7,346 nt of DNA from Chloroflexia bacterium (lineage in GTDB: Bacteria > Chloroflexota > Chloroflexia > Thermomicrobiales > UBA6265), in contig JACCYK010000184.1 in NCBI GenBank assembly GCA_013696525.1, forward strand, positions 1 to 7,346, read 5' to 3'. The notes below the pieces were generated by a model, which did not search any database, was not told the origin of the DNA, and worked only from the letters and a program-made list of their open reading frames with translations. Of this stretch, positions 1 to 6,257 are shown one piece after another. The stretch's first letter is position 1. Every line of letters starts with the position of its first letter. The translations under genes and the position numbers were made by a program.

Positions 1-55
1 GGCGCTGCTCGTGATGGCGGCGTGCTGTGGGTTCTTGACCGCGCACGCCCCGTGA
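1..55 (+). CDS. C-terminal end of an upstream hydrophobic protein (partial)
   Basis: Reading from base 2, the frame is open from the window edge to a TGA at 53-55 and encodes ALLVMAACCGFLTAHAP. This is strongly hydrophobic and looks like the end of a last transmembrane segment with a short tail. The next + strand gene starts 9 nt after the stop, as expected for two genes of one operon. Only 17 codons are visible, so the family cannot be named, and a chance open frame in GC-rich DNA cannot be excluded. Confidence 0.4.
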   Translation, partial: ALLVMAACCGFLTAHAP

Positions 56-64
56 ACGGTCAAT

Positions 65-640
65 ATGGCCGTAGGCCTGGGTCTCCTCGGTCGAGGACGC
101 GCGCGAGCCGTCATTCCCTATTGGCTCCTGCACGTCGTTGGCGCGGCAGTTGCCGGGGCGATGGTTGGCGGTGTCGCCGGCTTGATCGGCGAGTTGCTGG
201 GCCTGGCCGCGTGGCGGCCGTGGATCATCCTGGCGGCGGGTTCGGCCGCACTCGTTTACGGCTTGCGGAAAACGCCGCCGCGGATCGGGCGCCAACGGCA
301 AGTGCCCCGGCGGTGGAGCGTGACCACGCCCCTCGCCTGGATCTACCTGGTGTGGGGCATGATGCTCGGCAGCGGTCTGGCGACGCCGGTCTTCCAGACG
401 GCGTTTCTGCTCCTGCTCGGGGCGCAACTGACCGCCGGCTGGCAGCTCGGCCTCTTCTCCGGCGCCCTGTTCGGGGCGTTCCGGCAGATGACCGCGTTGG
501 GGCCGGTGCTCCGCCGGCTTGATCCCGGCCGGACGATGCAGCTGCTCGAGGTGCTACGACCCTACGCCCGGCGCGGCAATATCGGACTCATCGTCGCCGG
601 CGGCGTTACCCTTGTCCTGGTCAGCCTGCTGGCCGGTTAG
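65..640 (+). CDS. Unrecognised multi-pass membrane protein
   Basis: The 191-residue product is dominated by hydrophobic stretches: about residues 18-48 (rich in Gly, Ala and Val, probably one long or two short helices), 52-68, 88-120, 122-139 and 172-190. A basic stretch at about 69-84 (RKTPPRIGRQRQVPRR) and a mixed charged segment at about 149-170 separate them, and both are probably cytoplasmic. I see no catalytic or transport signature and do not recognise the family. ATG 65 is the first possible start after the in-frame stop at 53-55; there is no clear Shine-Dalgarno sequence, which fits translational coupling to the gene before it. The competing frame-1 reading (22-522) is rich in Arg, Ala and Gly and looks like a shadow. 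The stop overlaps the stop of the convergent peptidase gene. Coding status is likely; function is unknown. Confidence 0.72.
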   Translation: MAVGLGLLGRGRARAVIPYWLLHVVGAAVAGAMVGGVAGLIGELLGLAAWRPWIILAAGSAALVYGLRKTPPRIGRQRQVPRRWSVTTPLAWIYLVWGMMLGSGLATPVFQTAFLLLLGAQLTAGWQLGLFSGALFGAFRQMTALGPVLRRLDPGRTMQLLEVLRPYARRGNIGLIVAGGVTLVLVSLLAG

Positions 641-1827
641 GAGGCCTGGAGCAACCGGGCGATCGTTGCCGCCCAGACACGACCCTGTGTCACCAGGTCG
701 TCGATGAAGACGGCCTCGTTGGCGCCGTGGGCGTTCTCGCCACCCGGTCCGTAGCCAGCGGTGTCGATCCCGGCCTGACGGTAGTAGCGGCCGTCCGTGG
801 CGCCGGCCCAGGCGACGAAGAACGCCGGCTCCGTCTCGGTGATGTCCCGGATGCTTTGTTGCAGGGCTTGGACCAACGGCGAATCCTCGGGCGTGATGCT
901 GGCGGGAATCGCGTCCCGCATCGGGTCGGTGACGATGTCATACCGGAAGTCAGGATCGGTGGCGGCAATGTGATCGAGTGCCCCGGTGATTTCCGCCAGG
1001 GCGCTGGCAACCGTCTCGCCGGGGATGAGCCGGCGATCAATCGTGAACATGCACTCGCCGGGCACGACATTGTGGGCGACGCCGGCCTGAATCGTGTTGA
1101 TGCTGATCACGGGCTTGCCAACGGCCGGGTGAAACTTGTCCAAATCCCGATCCAAGGCCAGCACCGCTTTCGCCGCCTTCGCGATGGCGTTGATCCCGGT
1201 CGCCCGCGCGGTGGCGGTATGCGAGGCCCGGCCCAAGATGGTGACGTGAAAGCCGACGATCCCCCGCTCCGCGTTTCGCACCTTGAGATCGCTCTTTTCG
1301 CCGATCAAGCAATAGTCGGGGCGGGGTAGGGAACCAGCGACGATCTCGTTCACGAGGTAGACGGCGCCAAACTGGCCGCCGACTTCCTCGTCGCTGACGA
1401 CGTGGACTTGCAGGCGGCCCCGGAGGGCGCTGTCCTTGAAGATGTCCATCAGGTGAAGCATCACGGCGACCGAGCTTTTCATGTCGGAGGCGCCACGGCC
1501 ATACAGGCGAGCGCCGTCGTCGCTCACGACCGGATCGAAAGGGCTAGTTTGCCAAGCCGCGGGATCCGAGACCGGCACCGTGTCGAGGTGCCCGTTCATG
1601 ACCACCGTCGGGCCGTCGGTCGAGGGCTCGATCGAACCGATGACGTTCGGCCGGTTTGGGTCTTTGGCGACGACTTGATACCGGATACCGCGATCATCGC
1701 ACCAGCGCTGCACGAACTCCATGACCGCGCGCTCGTCGCCGCTTGGGCTGGGGATCGCGATCAATTGGCTGGCAATGTCGATGATCGCATCGCGATTCAC
1801 GGCGTCCGCCCACGTTTGCTCCGTCAC
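637..1827 (-). CDS. M20-family metallopeptidase/deacylase (ArgE/DapE/ACY1-like)
   Basis: This is a 396-residue cytoplasmic hydrolase of the di-zinc M20 family, which cleaves amide or peptide bonds of small substrates such as N-acyl amino acids, succinyl-diaminopimelate or dipeptides. The motifs are complete: GHLDTVP with metal His80 and Asp82, GRGASDMK with bridging Asp115, SDEEVGG with base/ligand Glu147-Glu148, Glu177 in GEKSD as a likely ligand, and the last metal His367 in HGANE. Residues about 185-295 form the inserted lid/dimerisation domain, with GRASHTA (His203). Length is normal and no signal peptide is seen. The start is GTG, supported by GAGGAG six bases upstream. It is the last gene of the minus-strand group, 102 nt after the cyclic-di-AMP receptor gene, from which a strong hairpin separates it. 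The exact substrate cannot be read from the sequence; ArgE, DapE and peptidase activities are all possible. The family is sure. Confidence 0.95.
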   Translation of the reverse strand: MTEQTWADAVNRDAIIDIASQLIAIPSPSGDERAVMEFVQRWCDDRGIRYQVVAKDPNRPNVIGSIEPSTDGPTVVMNGHLDTVPVSDPAAWQTSPFDPVVSDDGARLYGRGASDMKSSVAVMLHLMDIFKDSALRGRLQVHVVSDEEVGGQFGAVYLVNEIVAGSLPRPDYCLIGEKSDLKVRNAERGIVGFHVTILGRASHTATARATGINAIAKAAKAVLALDRDLDKFHPAVGKPVISINTIQAGVAHNVVPGECMFTIDRRLIPGETVASALAEITGALDHIAATDPDFRYDIVTDPMRDAIPASITPEDSPLVQALQQSIRDITETEPAFFVAWAGATDGRYYRQAGIDTAGYGPGGENAHGANEAVFIDDLVTQGRVWAATIARLLQAS

Positions 1828-1833
1828 TTGGTT

Positions 1834-1839
1834 CTCCTC
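1834..1839 (-). promoter_or_regulatory. Shine-Dalgarno site of the M20 peptidase gene
   Basis: The minus strand reads GAGGAG, then six bases (AACCAA), then GTG. The strength and spacing of this site decide for the GTG at 1825-1827 as the start codon. Confidence 0.8.
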
Positions 1840-1861
1840 GTGTCTTGCACCCGCGCCCCGA

Positions 1862-1913
1862 CAAGGCGACGCGGCCGGAACGTGGCCACCGGTGCCCGGC
1901 CGCCATCGCCTTG
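1862..1913 (-). terminator. Large stem-loop between the cyclic-di-AMP receptor and M20 genes (terminator-like, no U-tract)
   Basis: The arms 1862-1878 and 1896-1913 are inverted repeats. The outer part (CAAGGCGA with TCGCCTTG) and the inner part (CGGCCGG with CCGGCCG) both pair perfectly. In the minus-strand RNA the stem has about 17 pairs, including one G-U, with one bulged G and a 17-nt loop. On the plus strand the G-U position would be a C-A mismatch, so the structure is better formed in minus-strand RNA. It begins about 16 nt after the receptor's stop codon and ends about 22 nt before the peptidase Shine-Dalgarno site. No U-run follows, so a canonical Rho-independent terminator is not shown. 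It may act as a partial terminator, a 3' stabiliser of the receptor mRNA, or a control element for the peptidase gene. Confidence 0.5.
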
Positions 1914-1929
1914 CCGCGATGCGAGAAGG

Positions 1930-2259
1930 TTACAATCGCTCAAACCGGGAAACGTCGATCACGAACACAACCGCGCCGCCGACTTCAACCTCGAAGTTCT
2001 CCGGCATATAGAGCAAGCCAGGCTCGAGCGCCGGCGAATAGGGCACCGCGACCTGAGTCCGCCGGCGACAGGTGCGCCGCAACAGACCCATGACCGCCGG
2101 CACGACGTGATTGTCGACGCCAATGAGGAGGCTCGAGTTTCCGGTCCGGAGGAATGAGCCGGTCGTGCTCACCTTCGTGAACCGGTGACCGGCGCCCACC
2201 AGCGCGTCCGTCAGCGCCGGCATGTCCTCGTCCTGGACGATAGCGATGATCAGTTTCAT
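1930..2259 (-). CDS. darA: Cyclic-di-AMP receptor, DarA/PstA family (PII-like)
   Basis: The 109-residue protein begins MKLIIAIVQDED and matches the PII-like DarA/PstA (YaaQ) family at full length. These small cytoplasmic trimers bind the second messenger cyclic-di-AMP; their downstream partner is generally not known. The conserved elements are present in order: the first strand (residues 2-8), GHRFTKV with Arg26 and Thr28, TGSFLRTGNSSLLIGV with Phe36, Asn41 and Gly47, and the C-terminal strand GGAVVFVIDVSRF (about 94-106). These positions correspond to ligand-contacting residues described for S. aureus PstA, so ligand binding is likely kept. The segment between the two large strands (about 70-88) is short, as in the family. 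The start is ATG with GGAGG six bases upstream. The gene lies between gaps of 202 and 102 bp, each holding a perfect or near-perfect inverted repeat, so it may be transcribed on its own. Confidence 0.93.
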   Translation of the reverse strand: MKLIIAIVQDEDMPALTDALVGAGHRFTKVSTTGSFLRTGNSSLLIGVDNHVVPAVMGLLRRTCRRRTQVAVPYSPALEPGLLYMPENFEVEVGGAVVFVIDVSRFERL

Positions 2260-2265
2260 CGGTCG

Positions 2266-2270
2266 CCTCC
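2266..2270 (-). promoter_or_regulatory. Shine-Dalgarno site of the cyclic-di-AMP receptor gene
   Basis: The minus strand reads GGAGG followed by six bases and ATG at 2257-2259, a near-ideal site. It is clearly stronger than those of the phosphatase or the downstream permease, which suggests independent, efficient translation initiation. Confidence 0.75.
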
Positions 2271-2323
2271 GACGGGTTCACTGACCGACAACCGCCACGA
2301 GACCCGGTGGCAACCTTGACGCC

Positions 2324-2344
2324 GATAGGCGCTTGGCGCCTATC
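2324..2344. repeat. Perfect 9-bp inverted repeat with 3-nt spacer upstream of the receptor gene
   Basis: GATAGGCGC at 2324-2332 and GCGCCTATC at 2336-2344 form a perfect inverted repeat around the spacer TTG. It lies about 65 bp upstream of the cyclic-di-AMP receptor start and about 118 bp downstream of the phosphatase stop. It could be the hairpin of a terminator for the upstream operon (no U-tract is present on either strand) or a dimeric regulator's operator in the receptor's promoter region. The rest of the 2260-2461 gap shows no open gene that I can support. Confidence 0.5.
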
Positions 2345-2461
2345 CCCGGGACTGTCTCCACCGATGCGCGTCGCGGACGGCGGCGGTCAACGGCCATCAT
2401 AGCCGATCGCGCGTTGTTCTACCGGCCGATGCGTGCATTCGGCTTCAGGGTTGGCTACTCG

Positions 2462-3283
2462 TCAGCCGGTGGCTTCGCCGACAGGCACCGGTGGCCGTGG
2501 CGCGTGCTGACGCAGAATGGCCAGGATCTCGTCATGCAGCGGACCGTTGCTGGCGACGACCTCGCGATCATCCGCGCGGAAGTCGCCGCCATCAAAGTTC
2601 GTCACGCTGGCGCTGGCCTCGAGCGCGATCACCGCCCCCGCCGCCACGTCCCACGGGGCGATGCCGCGCTCCCAGTAGCCGTCGAGCCGGCCGGCCGCCA
2701 CATAGCAGAGGTTGAGCGCGGCCGACCCAGTTTGCCGGATACTCTGGACCCGGACCAGGAACGCATGCCAGGCGGCCGCTTGGCCGGTCCGGCGCCGCAG
2801 ATCGTACGAAAATCCCGTCGCCAGGATCGATTGCAGCAACTGACCGGTGGCCGAAACCTGGATTGGCTGCCCGTTGAGGAACGCGCCGGCTCCTTGACAG
2901 CCGGTGAACAGCTCGTCCCGCAACGGATCGTAGACGACGCCGACGATCGGGACGCCATGTTCTTCGAGCCCGATCGAGACGGCGAAATGCGGCAAGCCAT
3001 GCGCGAAGTTCGTCGTCCCGTCAAGTGGATCGACCACCCAACGATAGGGCGTGGCGGTCTCGCCGCCGGCGCCGCGGGCGCCCTCTTCGCCAAGCAGCCG
3101 GTGCGTTGGAAACGCGGACCGCAGCCGGTCCGCGATGAGCGCCTCAGCCGCGGCATCGGCTTCGGTGACGAGATCGACCGCGCCTTTGAAGCGCACCTCG
3201 TGCGGTTTGCCGTAGCGGTCCCTGAGGATCGCGCCGGCATCCCTGGCGGCGGCCACGGCGACCTCCAGATACAGTTCAGACAT
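2462..3283 (-). CDS. Inositol-monophosphatase-family phosphatase
   Basis: This 273-residue protein belongs to the Mg-dependent, lithium-sensitive phosphatase superfamily (IMPase, SuhB, CysQ, HisN relatives), which hydrolyses small phosphate monoesters in the cytoplasm. The motifs are intact: the GEEG loop (Glu66-Glu67), WVVDPLDGTTNF (metal ligands Asp85 and Asp88, phosphate-binding Gly89-Thr90) and APWDVAAG (Asp212), plus the family segment GSAALNLCYVAAGRLDGYWE at 187-206. Length is typical. It starts 54 nt after the aldolase stop, on the same strand, so it is probably in the transporter operon. The Shine-Dalgarno is weak (GAGG ten bases upstream of ATG). The sequence is closest in style to general inositol-1-phosphatases, but histidinol-phosphatase, fructose-bisphosphatase or PAP phosphatase activity cannot be excluded. 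The very end (about 260-273) is a Pro/Ala/Gly-rich tail with no recognised role. Confidence 0.93.
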   Translation of the reverse strand: MSELYLEVAVAAARDAGAILRDRYGKPHEVRFKGAVDLVTEADAAAEALIADRLRSAFPTHRLLGEEGARGAGGETATPYRWVVDPLDGTTNFAHGLPHFAVSIGLEEHGVPIVGVVYDPLRDELFTGCQGAGAFLNGQPIQVSATGQLLQSILATGFSYDLRRRTGQAAAWHAFLVRVQSIRQTGSAALNLCYVAAGRLDGYWERGIAPWDVAAGAVIALEASASVTNFDGGDFRADDREVVASNGPLHDEILAILRQHAPRPPVPVGEATG

Positions 3284-3337
3284 GTGCGTGTGGCCTCGTC
3301 GTCCGCGACGGTCGACATGCTCGCGTCAACCAGCCGA

Positions 3338-4261
3338 TCACACGAGACCGGCCCCGGCAAGGATACAGCGGACGCGGGCGACCTCTTCATCGTTGTATTG
3401 GGTCAATGGCCGGCCCATCACGTTGGTACGGATGACCCCGCGCAGCATCAGCGCCGACTTGAAGCCTCCTAACGCCGCCGCGGTGTAGCCCATCCGGCCA
3501 TTGGTTGCCGCGGTGACGATTGAAAAGAGCTGGATGAGGCGTTCTTGCTCCGCTCGCGCCGAGTCCAATTGGCCGGCCCGGACAAAATTATAGAGGTTGA
3601 CGTAACCAGCGGGATCGACGTTGCCCAACCCCGGCACGCAGCCATCCGCGCCGTACAGGAGGGCGGTATCGACCAGCAGCTCGGAACCGGTCAGACGGGC
3701 GAAGAGGGGCAGCTTGTTCGTTTCCATTACCAATAGACGGAAATTCGCGTCGTCCCCGCTGCTATCCTTGATCCCGGCGATCGTGCCCTCGCCGGCCAGC
3801 TCGACGACGACCGCCCGCGGCAGTTTGGTGTGGACGGCAAACGGGATATCGTAGGCCACGATCGGCAGATCGACCGCCGACTTGATGATCCGAAAGTGCT
3901 CGAGCATCTCACCGGCGCCGGCCCGGACGTAAAACGGGCAGGTCAAGACTAGGCCATCGACGCCGAGGCGCTGAGCGGCCCGGGCATGATCCAACGATGA
4001 AGCGGTCGACAGGTCGATGATGCCGGCGATGACCGGCACGGCGCCGCCCACGCTCCGGACGATCACCTCGATCACGGTCTGCCGCTGGGCGTCGCTCAGC
4101 AGCGCGGTCTCACTGGTCGAGCCCAGGGCGAAGATGCCATGCACGCCGGCATCGAGCAGGAACTCGATCAGCCGCTCCAACGAGCGGACATCGACCTCGT
4201 AGTCCTCGGTAAACGGCGTACACACCGGCGGCACGATCCCGGCATAGTTTCTCGTCGACAC
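3338..4261 (-). CDS. DapA/NanA-family class I aldolase or lyase (non-canonical DHDPS-like)
   Basis: The product is a 307-residue TIM-barrel enzyme of the dihydrodipicolinate synthase / N-acetylneuraminate lyase family, which uses a Schiff-base lysine with pyruvate or a related keto acid. Visible landmarks are GIVPPVCTPF (8-17), the substrate loop GSTSE (47-51), the catalytic Tyr137 in AYDIP and Schiff-base Lys165 in GIKDSSGD. The family loop is usually GxTGE; here Ser50 replaces the Gly. Ala142 stands where the E. coli DapA Arg138 would be, so a lysine-biosynthesis role is doubtful; a catabolic aldolase or lyase acting on the imported solute is more plausible. I chose the GTG at 4259-4261 because it gives the family's usual N-terminus and length and lies behind purine-rich sequence (GGAGAAGGGA). 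The frame is open upstream to 4318, but that would overlap the permease and add a basic, unconserved stretch. It follows the DppC-type permease by 28 nt. Confidence 0.9.
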   Translation of the reverse strand: MSTRNYAGIVPPVCTPFTEDYEVDVRSLERLIEFLLDAGVHGIFALGSTSETALLSDAQRQTVIEVIVRSVGGAVPVIAGIIDLSTASSLDHARAAQRLGVDGLVLTCPFYVRAGAGEMLEHFRIIKSAVDLPIVAYDIPFAVHTKLPRAVVVELAGEGTIAGIKDSSGDDANFRLLVMETNKLPLFARLTGSELLVDTALLYGADGCVPGLGNVDPAGYVNLYNFVRAGQLDSARAEQERLIQLFSIVTAATNGRMGYTAAALGGFKSALMLRGVIRTNVMGRPLTQYNDEEVARVRCILAGAGLV

Positions 4262-4289
4262 TCCTGTCCCGTCCCTTCTCCACGATTGC

Positions 4290-5231
4290 TTACAGTTTCG
4301 TCCGGGGATCGAGCGCATCGCGCAGGCCGTCGCCCACGAAGTTGATGCTCAACACCGTGATCACGATGGCGATGCCGGCGGGCAGCCACTGCCAAGGATA
4401 CTGCTCCAGCACGCTGACGTTTCGGGCCACGTTGAGCATATTGCCCCAGCTCGGCGTTGGCGGCTGGACGCCGAGGCCGAGAAACGACAATCCGGCCTCG
4501 AGCAAGATCGCGGTGGCGATGCCGAGACTGGCGTAGACAATCAAGACATCGAGCGCGTTCGGCAGCGCATGGGAGATCAGGATGCGGCTCCGGCGGGCTC
4601 CCATCGCCCGCGCCGCCAGGACAAATTCCTGCTCGCGGATCGAGAGGAGCTTGGCCCGGACCAGGCGGCAGGGGATCGGCCAGTTCAAGAGGCCGAGGAT
4701 GACCACGGTTTGGGTGATGCCGGGCCCGGTGATCGCGGCCACGGTCAGCAAGATGACAATCGCCGGGAACGTCATGATGACGTCGGTGATGCGCATCACG
4801 ACACTATCAAGCAAGCCGCCGTTGAAACCGGCGATGGCGCCGAGCGTCGTCCCGATCGCGACCGAGATGAGCACCGCGGCGACCCCGACCGACAGCGAGA
4901 CCCGGCCGGCGTAGACCACACGAGTAAAGGTATCGCGGCCCGTGCGATCGGTGCCTAGCCAGTGCTCCGCCGAGGGTCCTTCATTTCGGGCCCGGAGGTC
5001 GATCACGTCTGGGCCTGCCGAGCGGGTGACGACCGGGGCGAGGACGGCGGCGAGGACGACGATCGCCGCCACCACCAGGCCGATGACGGCCATCCGATGA
5101 CGGAGGAAGCGCCGCAACGTTTGCCGGGCCGGGCTGATCACCGCGGTCTGGCGACGCAACCCGCCGAACTGGTCGTCCTCGGCCGCCCGGGTTGGCATCA
5201 CGATGGAAGGACCGCTCGTGACTTTATCCAT
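4290..5231 (-). CDS. ABC importer permease, DppC/OppC type
   Basis: This 313-residue inner-membrane protein is one half of the transmembrane channel of a dipeptide/oligopeptide/nickel-class ABC importer. A charged N-terminal tail (about 1-46, with a proline/arginine-rich start) precedes the first helix (47-69). Then come the family signature HWLGTDRTGRDTFTRVVYAG (90-109), helices at about 114-135, 144-170, 174-192, 228-252 and 283-300, the EAA loop contacting the ATPase (EFVLAARAMGARRSRILISHALPN, 202-225), EAGLSFLGLGVQPPTPSWG (245-263) and the C-terminal INFVGDGLRDALDP (296-309). All features of a functional permease are present. The start ATG overlaps the end of the DppB-type gene by 8 nt and has no good Shine-Dalgarno, so translation is probably coupled. 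The substrate cannot be told from the permease. Confidence 0.95.
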   Translation of the reverse strand: MDKVTSGPSIVMPTRAAEDDQFGGLRRQTAVISPARQTLRRFLRHRMAVIGLVVAAIVVLAAVLAPVVTRSAGPDVIDLRARNEGPSAEHWLGTDRTGRDTFTRVVYAGRVSLSVGVAAVLISVAIGTTLGAIAGFNGGLLDSVVMRITDVIMTFPAIVILLTVAAITGPGITQTVVILGLLNWPIPCRLVRAKLLSIREQEFVLAARAMGARRSRILISHALPNALDVLIVYASLGIATAILLEAGLSFLGLGVQPPTPSWGNMLNVARNVSVLEQYPWQWLPAGIAIVITVLSINFVGDGLRDALDPRTKL

Positions 5232-6180
5232 AGCGGATGCGGGGATCGATCAGGGCATAGGCGAGGTCGGTCAGCAGGTTGGCGACGAGGATGGCAACGG
5301 CCAGGACGAGCGTCAGGCCCATGATCAGCGGGTAGTCACGCGATTCGACGCCGTCGAGGTAGAGCCGGCCCATGCCCGGCCACGAAAAGATCGATTCAAT
5401 GAAGACGGCGCCGCCCAGGAGGGCCGGCAGGTAGGTGCCGACAATCGTGACAACCGGCAACAGTGCGTTGCGCAGGGCGTGGCGGCGGACCACGACCGCC
5501 TCGAACAAACCTTTGGCGCGAGCGGTCCGGACGTAGTCTTGGCCGAGGACGTCGAGCATGGCCGAACGGGTGTAGCGCATCGTCGAGGCGACATAATTCA
5601 AGCCGATGATCGAGGCCGGCAAGATCAGATGGTGCAATCGATCGCCGAGGTTGGCCGGTTGGCCCGGCGTGGTGAAGCCGCCGGCGGGAAACCACCCCAG
5701 CCGCATGGCAAAGAAGTAGAGACCGATCAAGCCGGCGAGGTACACCGGCATCGAGACGCCGAGGAAGGCGACGACGGTCAGCACCGTGTCCAGCCACGAG
5801 TATTGCTTCAGGGCCGCCACCACGCCGAGCGCCAGCCCGGCCCCGATGCCGATCACCATCGCCGTTCCCATCAGGAGTAGGGTTGGTCCCAGGCTGCGCT
5901 GGATCGCGCCGAGGACCGATTCCGGGGTCGTGGCGCGGAATCCCAAATTGCCCTGAGCCGTCTCCCGCAGCCAGAAGAAGTAGCGGATGACGGCGGGCTG
6001 GTCGAGCCCCAGCTCGCGCCGGATGACCTCACGCTGCGCCTCCGGCAACGGTTGATCGGGCGGGATATACGAGTCGAGCGGATCGCCGGGGGTCAATTGC
6101 AGAAGGGTAAAGATCAGCGCGGTGATCACCACCAGGATCGGAAGGCTGAGAGCGAGCCGGCGCTGGATGTACTGTCCCAT
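5224..6180 (-). CDS. ABC importer permease, DppB/OppB type
   Basis: This 318-residue inner-membrane protein is the partner of the DppC-type permease. It opens with QYIQRRLALSLPILVVITALIFTLLQLTPGDP (3-34), the standard first helix ending in the PGDP turn. A periplasmic region with the LGLD motif (57-60) follows, then helices at about 98-124, 132-160 and 186-200, the EAA loop DYVRTARAKGLFEAVVVRRHALRNALLP (215-242), a helix at about 243-262, the signature ESIFSWPGMGRLYLDGVESRDYP (262-284) and a last helix (285-309) before DPRIRYG. Length and order match the family. Translation starts at ATG 6178-6180 with AGGGGTGA at 6190-6197, nine bases upstream. It lies 77 nt downstream of the binding-protein gene, a gap that holds a strong stem-loop. 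Confidence 0.96.
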   Translation of the reverse strand: MGQYIQRRLALSLPILVVITALIFTLLQLTPGDPLDSYIPPDQPLPEAQREVIRRELGLDQPAVIRYFFWLRETAQGNLGFRATTPESVLGAIQRSLGPTLLLMGTAMVIGIGAGLALGVVAALKQYSWLDTVLTVVAFLGVSMPVYLAGLIGLYFFAMRLGWFPAGGFTTPGQPANLGDRLHHLILPASIIGLNYVASTMRYTRSAMLDVLGQDYVRTARAKGLFEAVVVRRHALRNALLPVVTIVGTYLPALLGGAVFIESIFSWPGMGRLYLDGVESRDYPLIMGLTLVLAVAILVANLLTDLAYALIDPRIRYG

Positions 6181-6189
6181 CGGTGATCG

Positions 6190-6197
6190 TCACCCCT
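6190..6197 (-). promoter_or_regulatory. Shine-Dalgarno site of the DppB-type permease gene
   Basis: The minus strand reads AGGGGTGA nine bases before the ATG. It lies just downstream of the intercistronic stem-loop, so ribosomes can initiate independently of the binding-protein gene. Confidence 0.65.
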
Positions 6198-6218
6198 GCC
6201 GGTCGCCGGCGGCTGATG

Positions 6219-6243
6219 GGCGGGAGCCACACTGGCTCCCGCC
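6219..6243 (-). promoter_or_regulatory. Intercistronic stem-loop between the binding-protein and permease genes
   Basis: GGCGGGAGCCA (6219-6229) and TGGCTCCCGCC (6233-6243) form a perfect 11-bp stem with a 3-nt loop. It begins 14 nt after the stop codon of the solute-binding protein gene and is followed by no U-run. In binding-protein importer operons, a stable hairpin at this place commonly protects the upstream mRNA from 3' exonucleases and lowers permease expression relative to the binding protein. I infer that role here from position and stability. A partial terminator is the alternative. Confidence 0.65.
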
Positions 6244-6257
6244 GTGCTTGTCGGTCG

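Noticed and set aside
22..522. A 166-codon + strand frame overlapping the membrane protein
   Set aside because: Its product is rich in Arg, Ala and Gly without hydrophobic periodicity or motif, while the frame from 65 gives clean transmembrane segments.
1402..2157. A 251-codon open frame on the + strand across the M20 and receptor genes
   Set aside because: It spans two genes and their gap on the opposite strand, with a His/Arg/Asp-rich composition typical of the reverse of GC-rich coding sequence.
2396..2401. TATGAT on the minus strand as a -10 box for the receptor gene
   Set aside because: The hexamer at 17-bp spacing upstream is CGGTAG, not a -35 match, so the promoter call is not supported by sequence alone.
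3303..3337. Imperfect inverted repeat GGTTGAC/GTCGACC in the gap between aldolase and phosphatase
   Set aside because: It has only seven pairs including one G-U around an 8-nt loop, which is expected by chance in such DNA and has no further support.
2333..3472. A 379-codon open frame on the + strand opposite the phosphatase gene
   Set aside because: It is antisense to a phosphatase with complete motifs and runs past its ends only because the DNA is GC-rich. The translation is Arg/Asp/Gly-rich with no domain and no ribosome-binding site that I can see.
4262..4318. N-terminal extension of the aldolase to the upstream in-frame start at 4318
   Set aside because: It would overlap the permease gene by 29 nt and add a basic, unconserved 19-residue stretch. 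The GTG at 4261 gives the normal family N-terminus.
5203..5880. A 225-codon + strand frame opposite the DppB-type permease
   Set aside because: It is an antisense shadow of a permease with all family signatures; its Asp/Gln/Gly/Arg-rich sequence has no recognisable fold.
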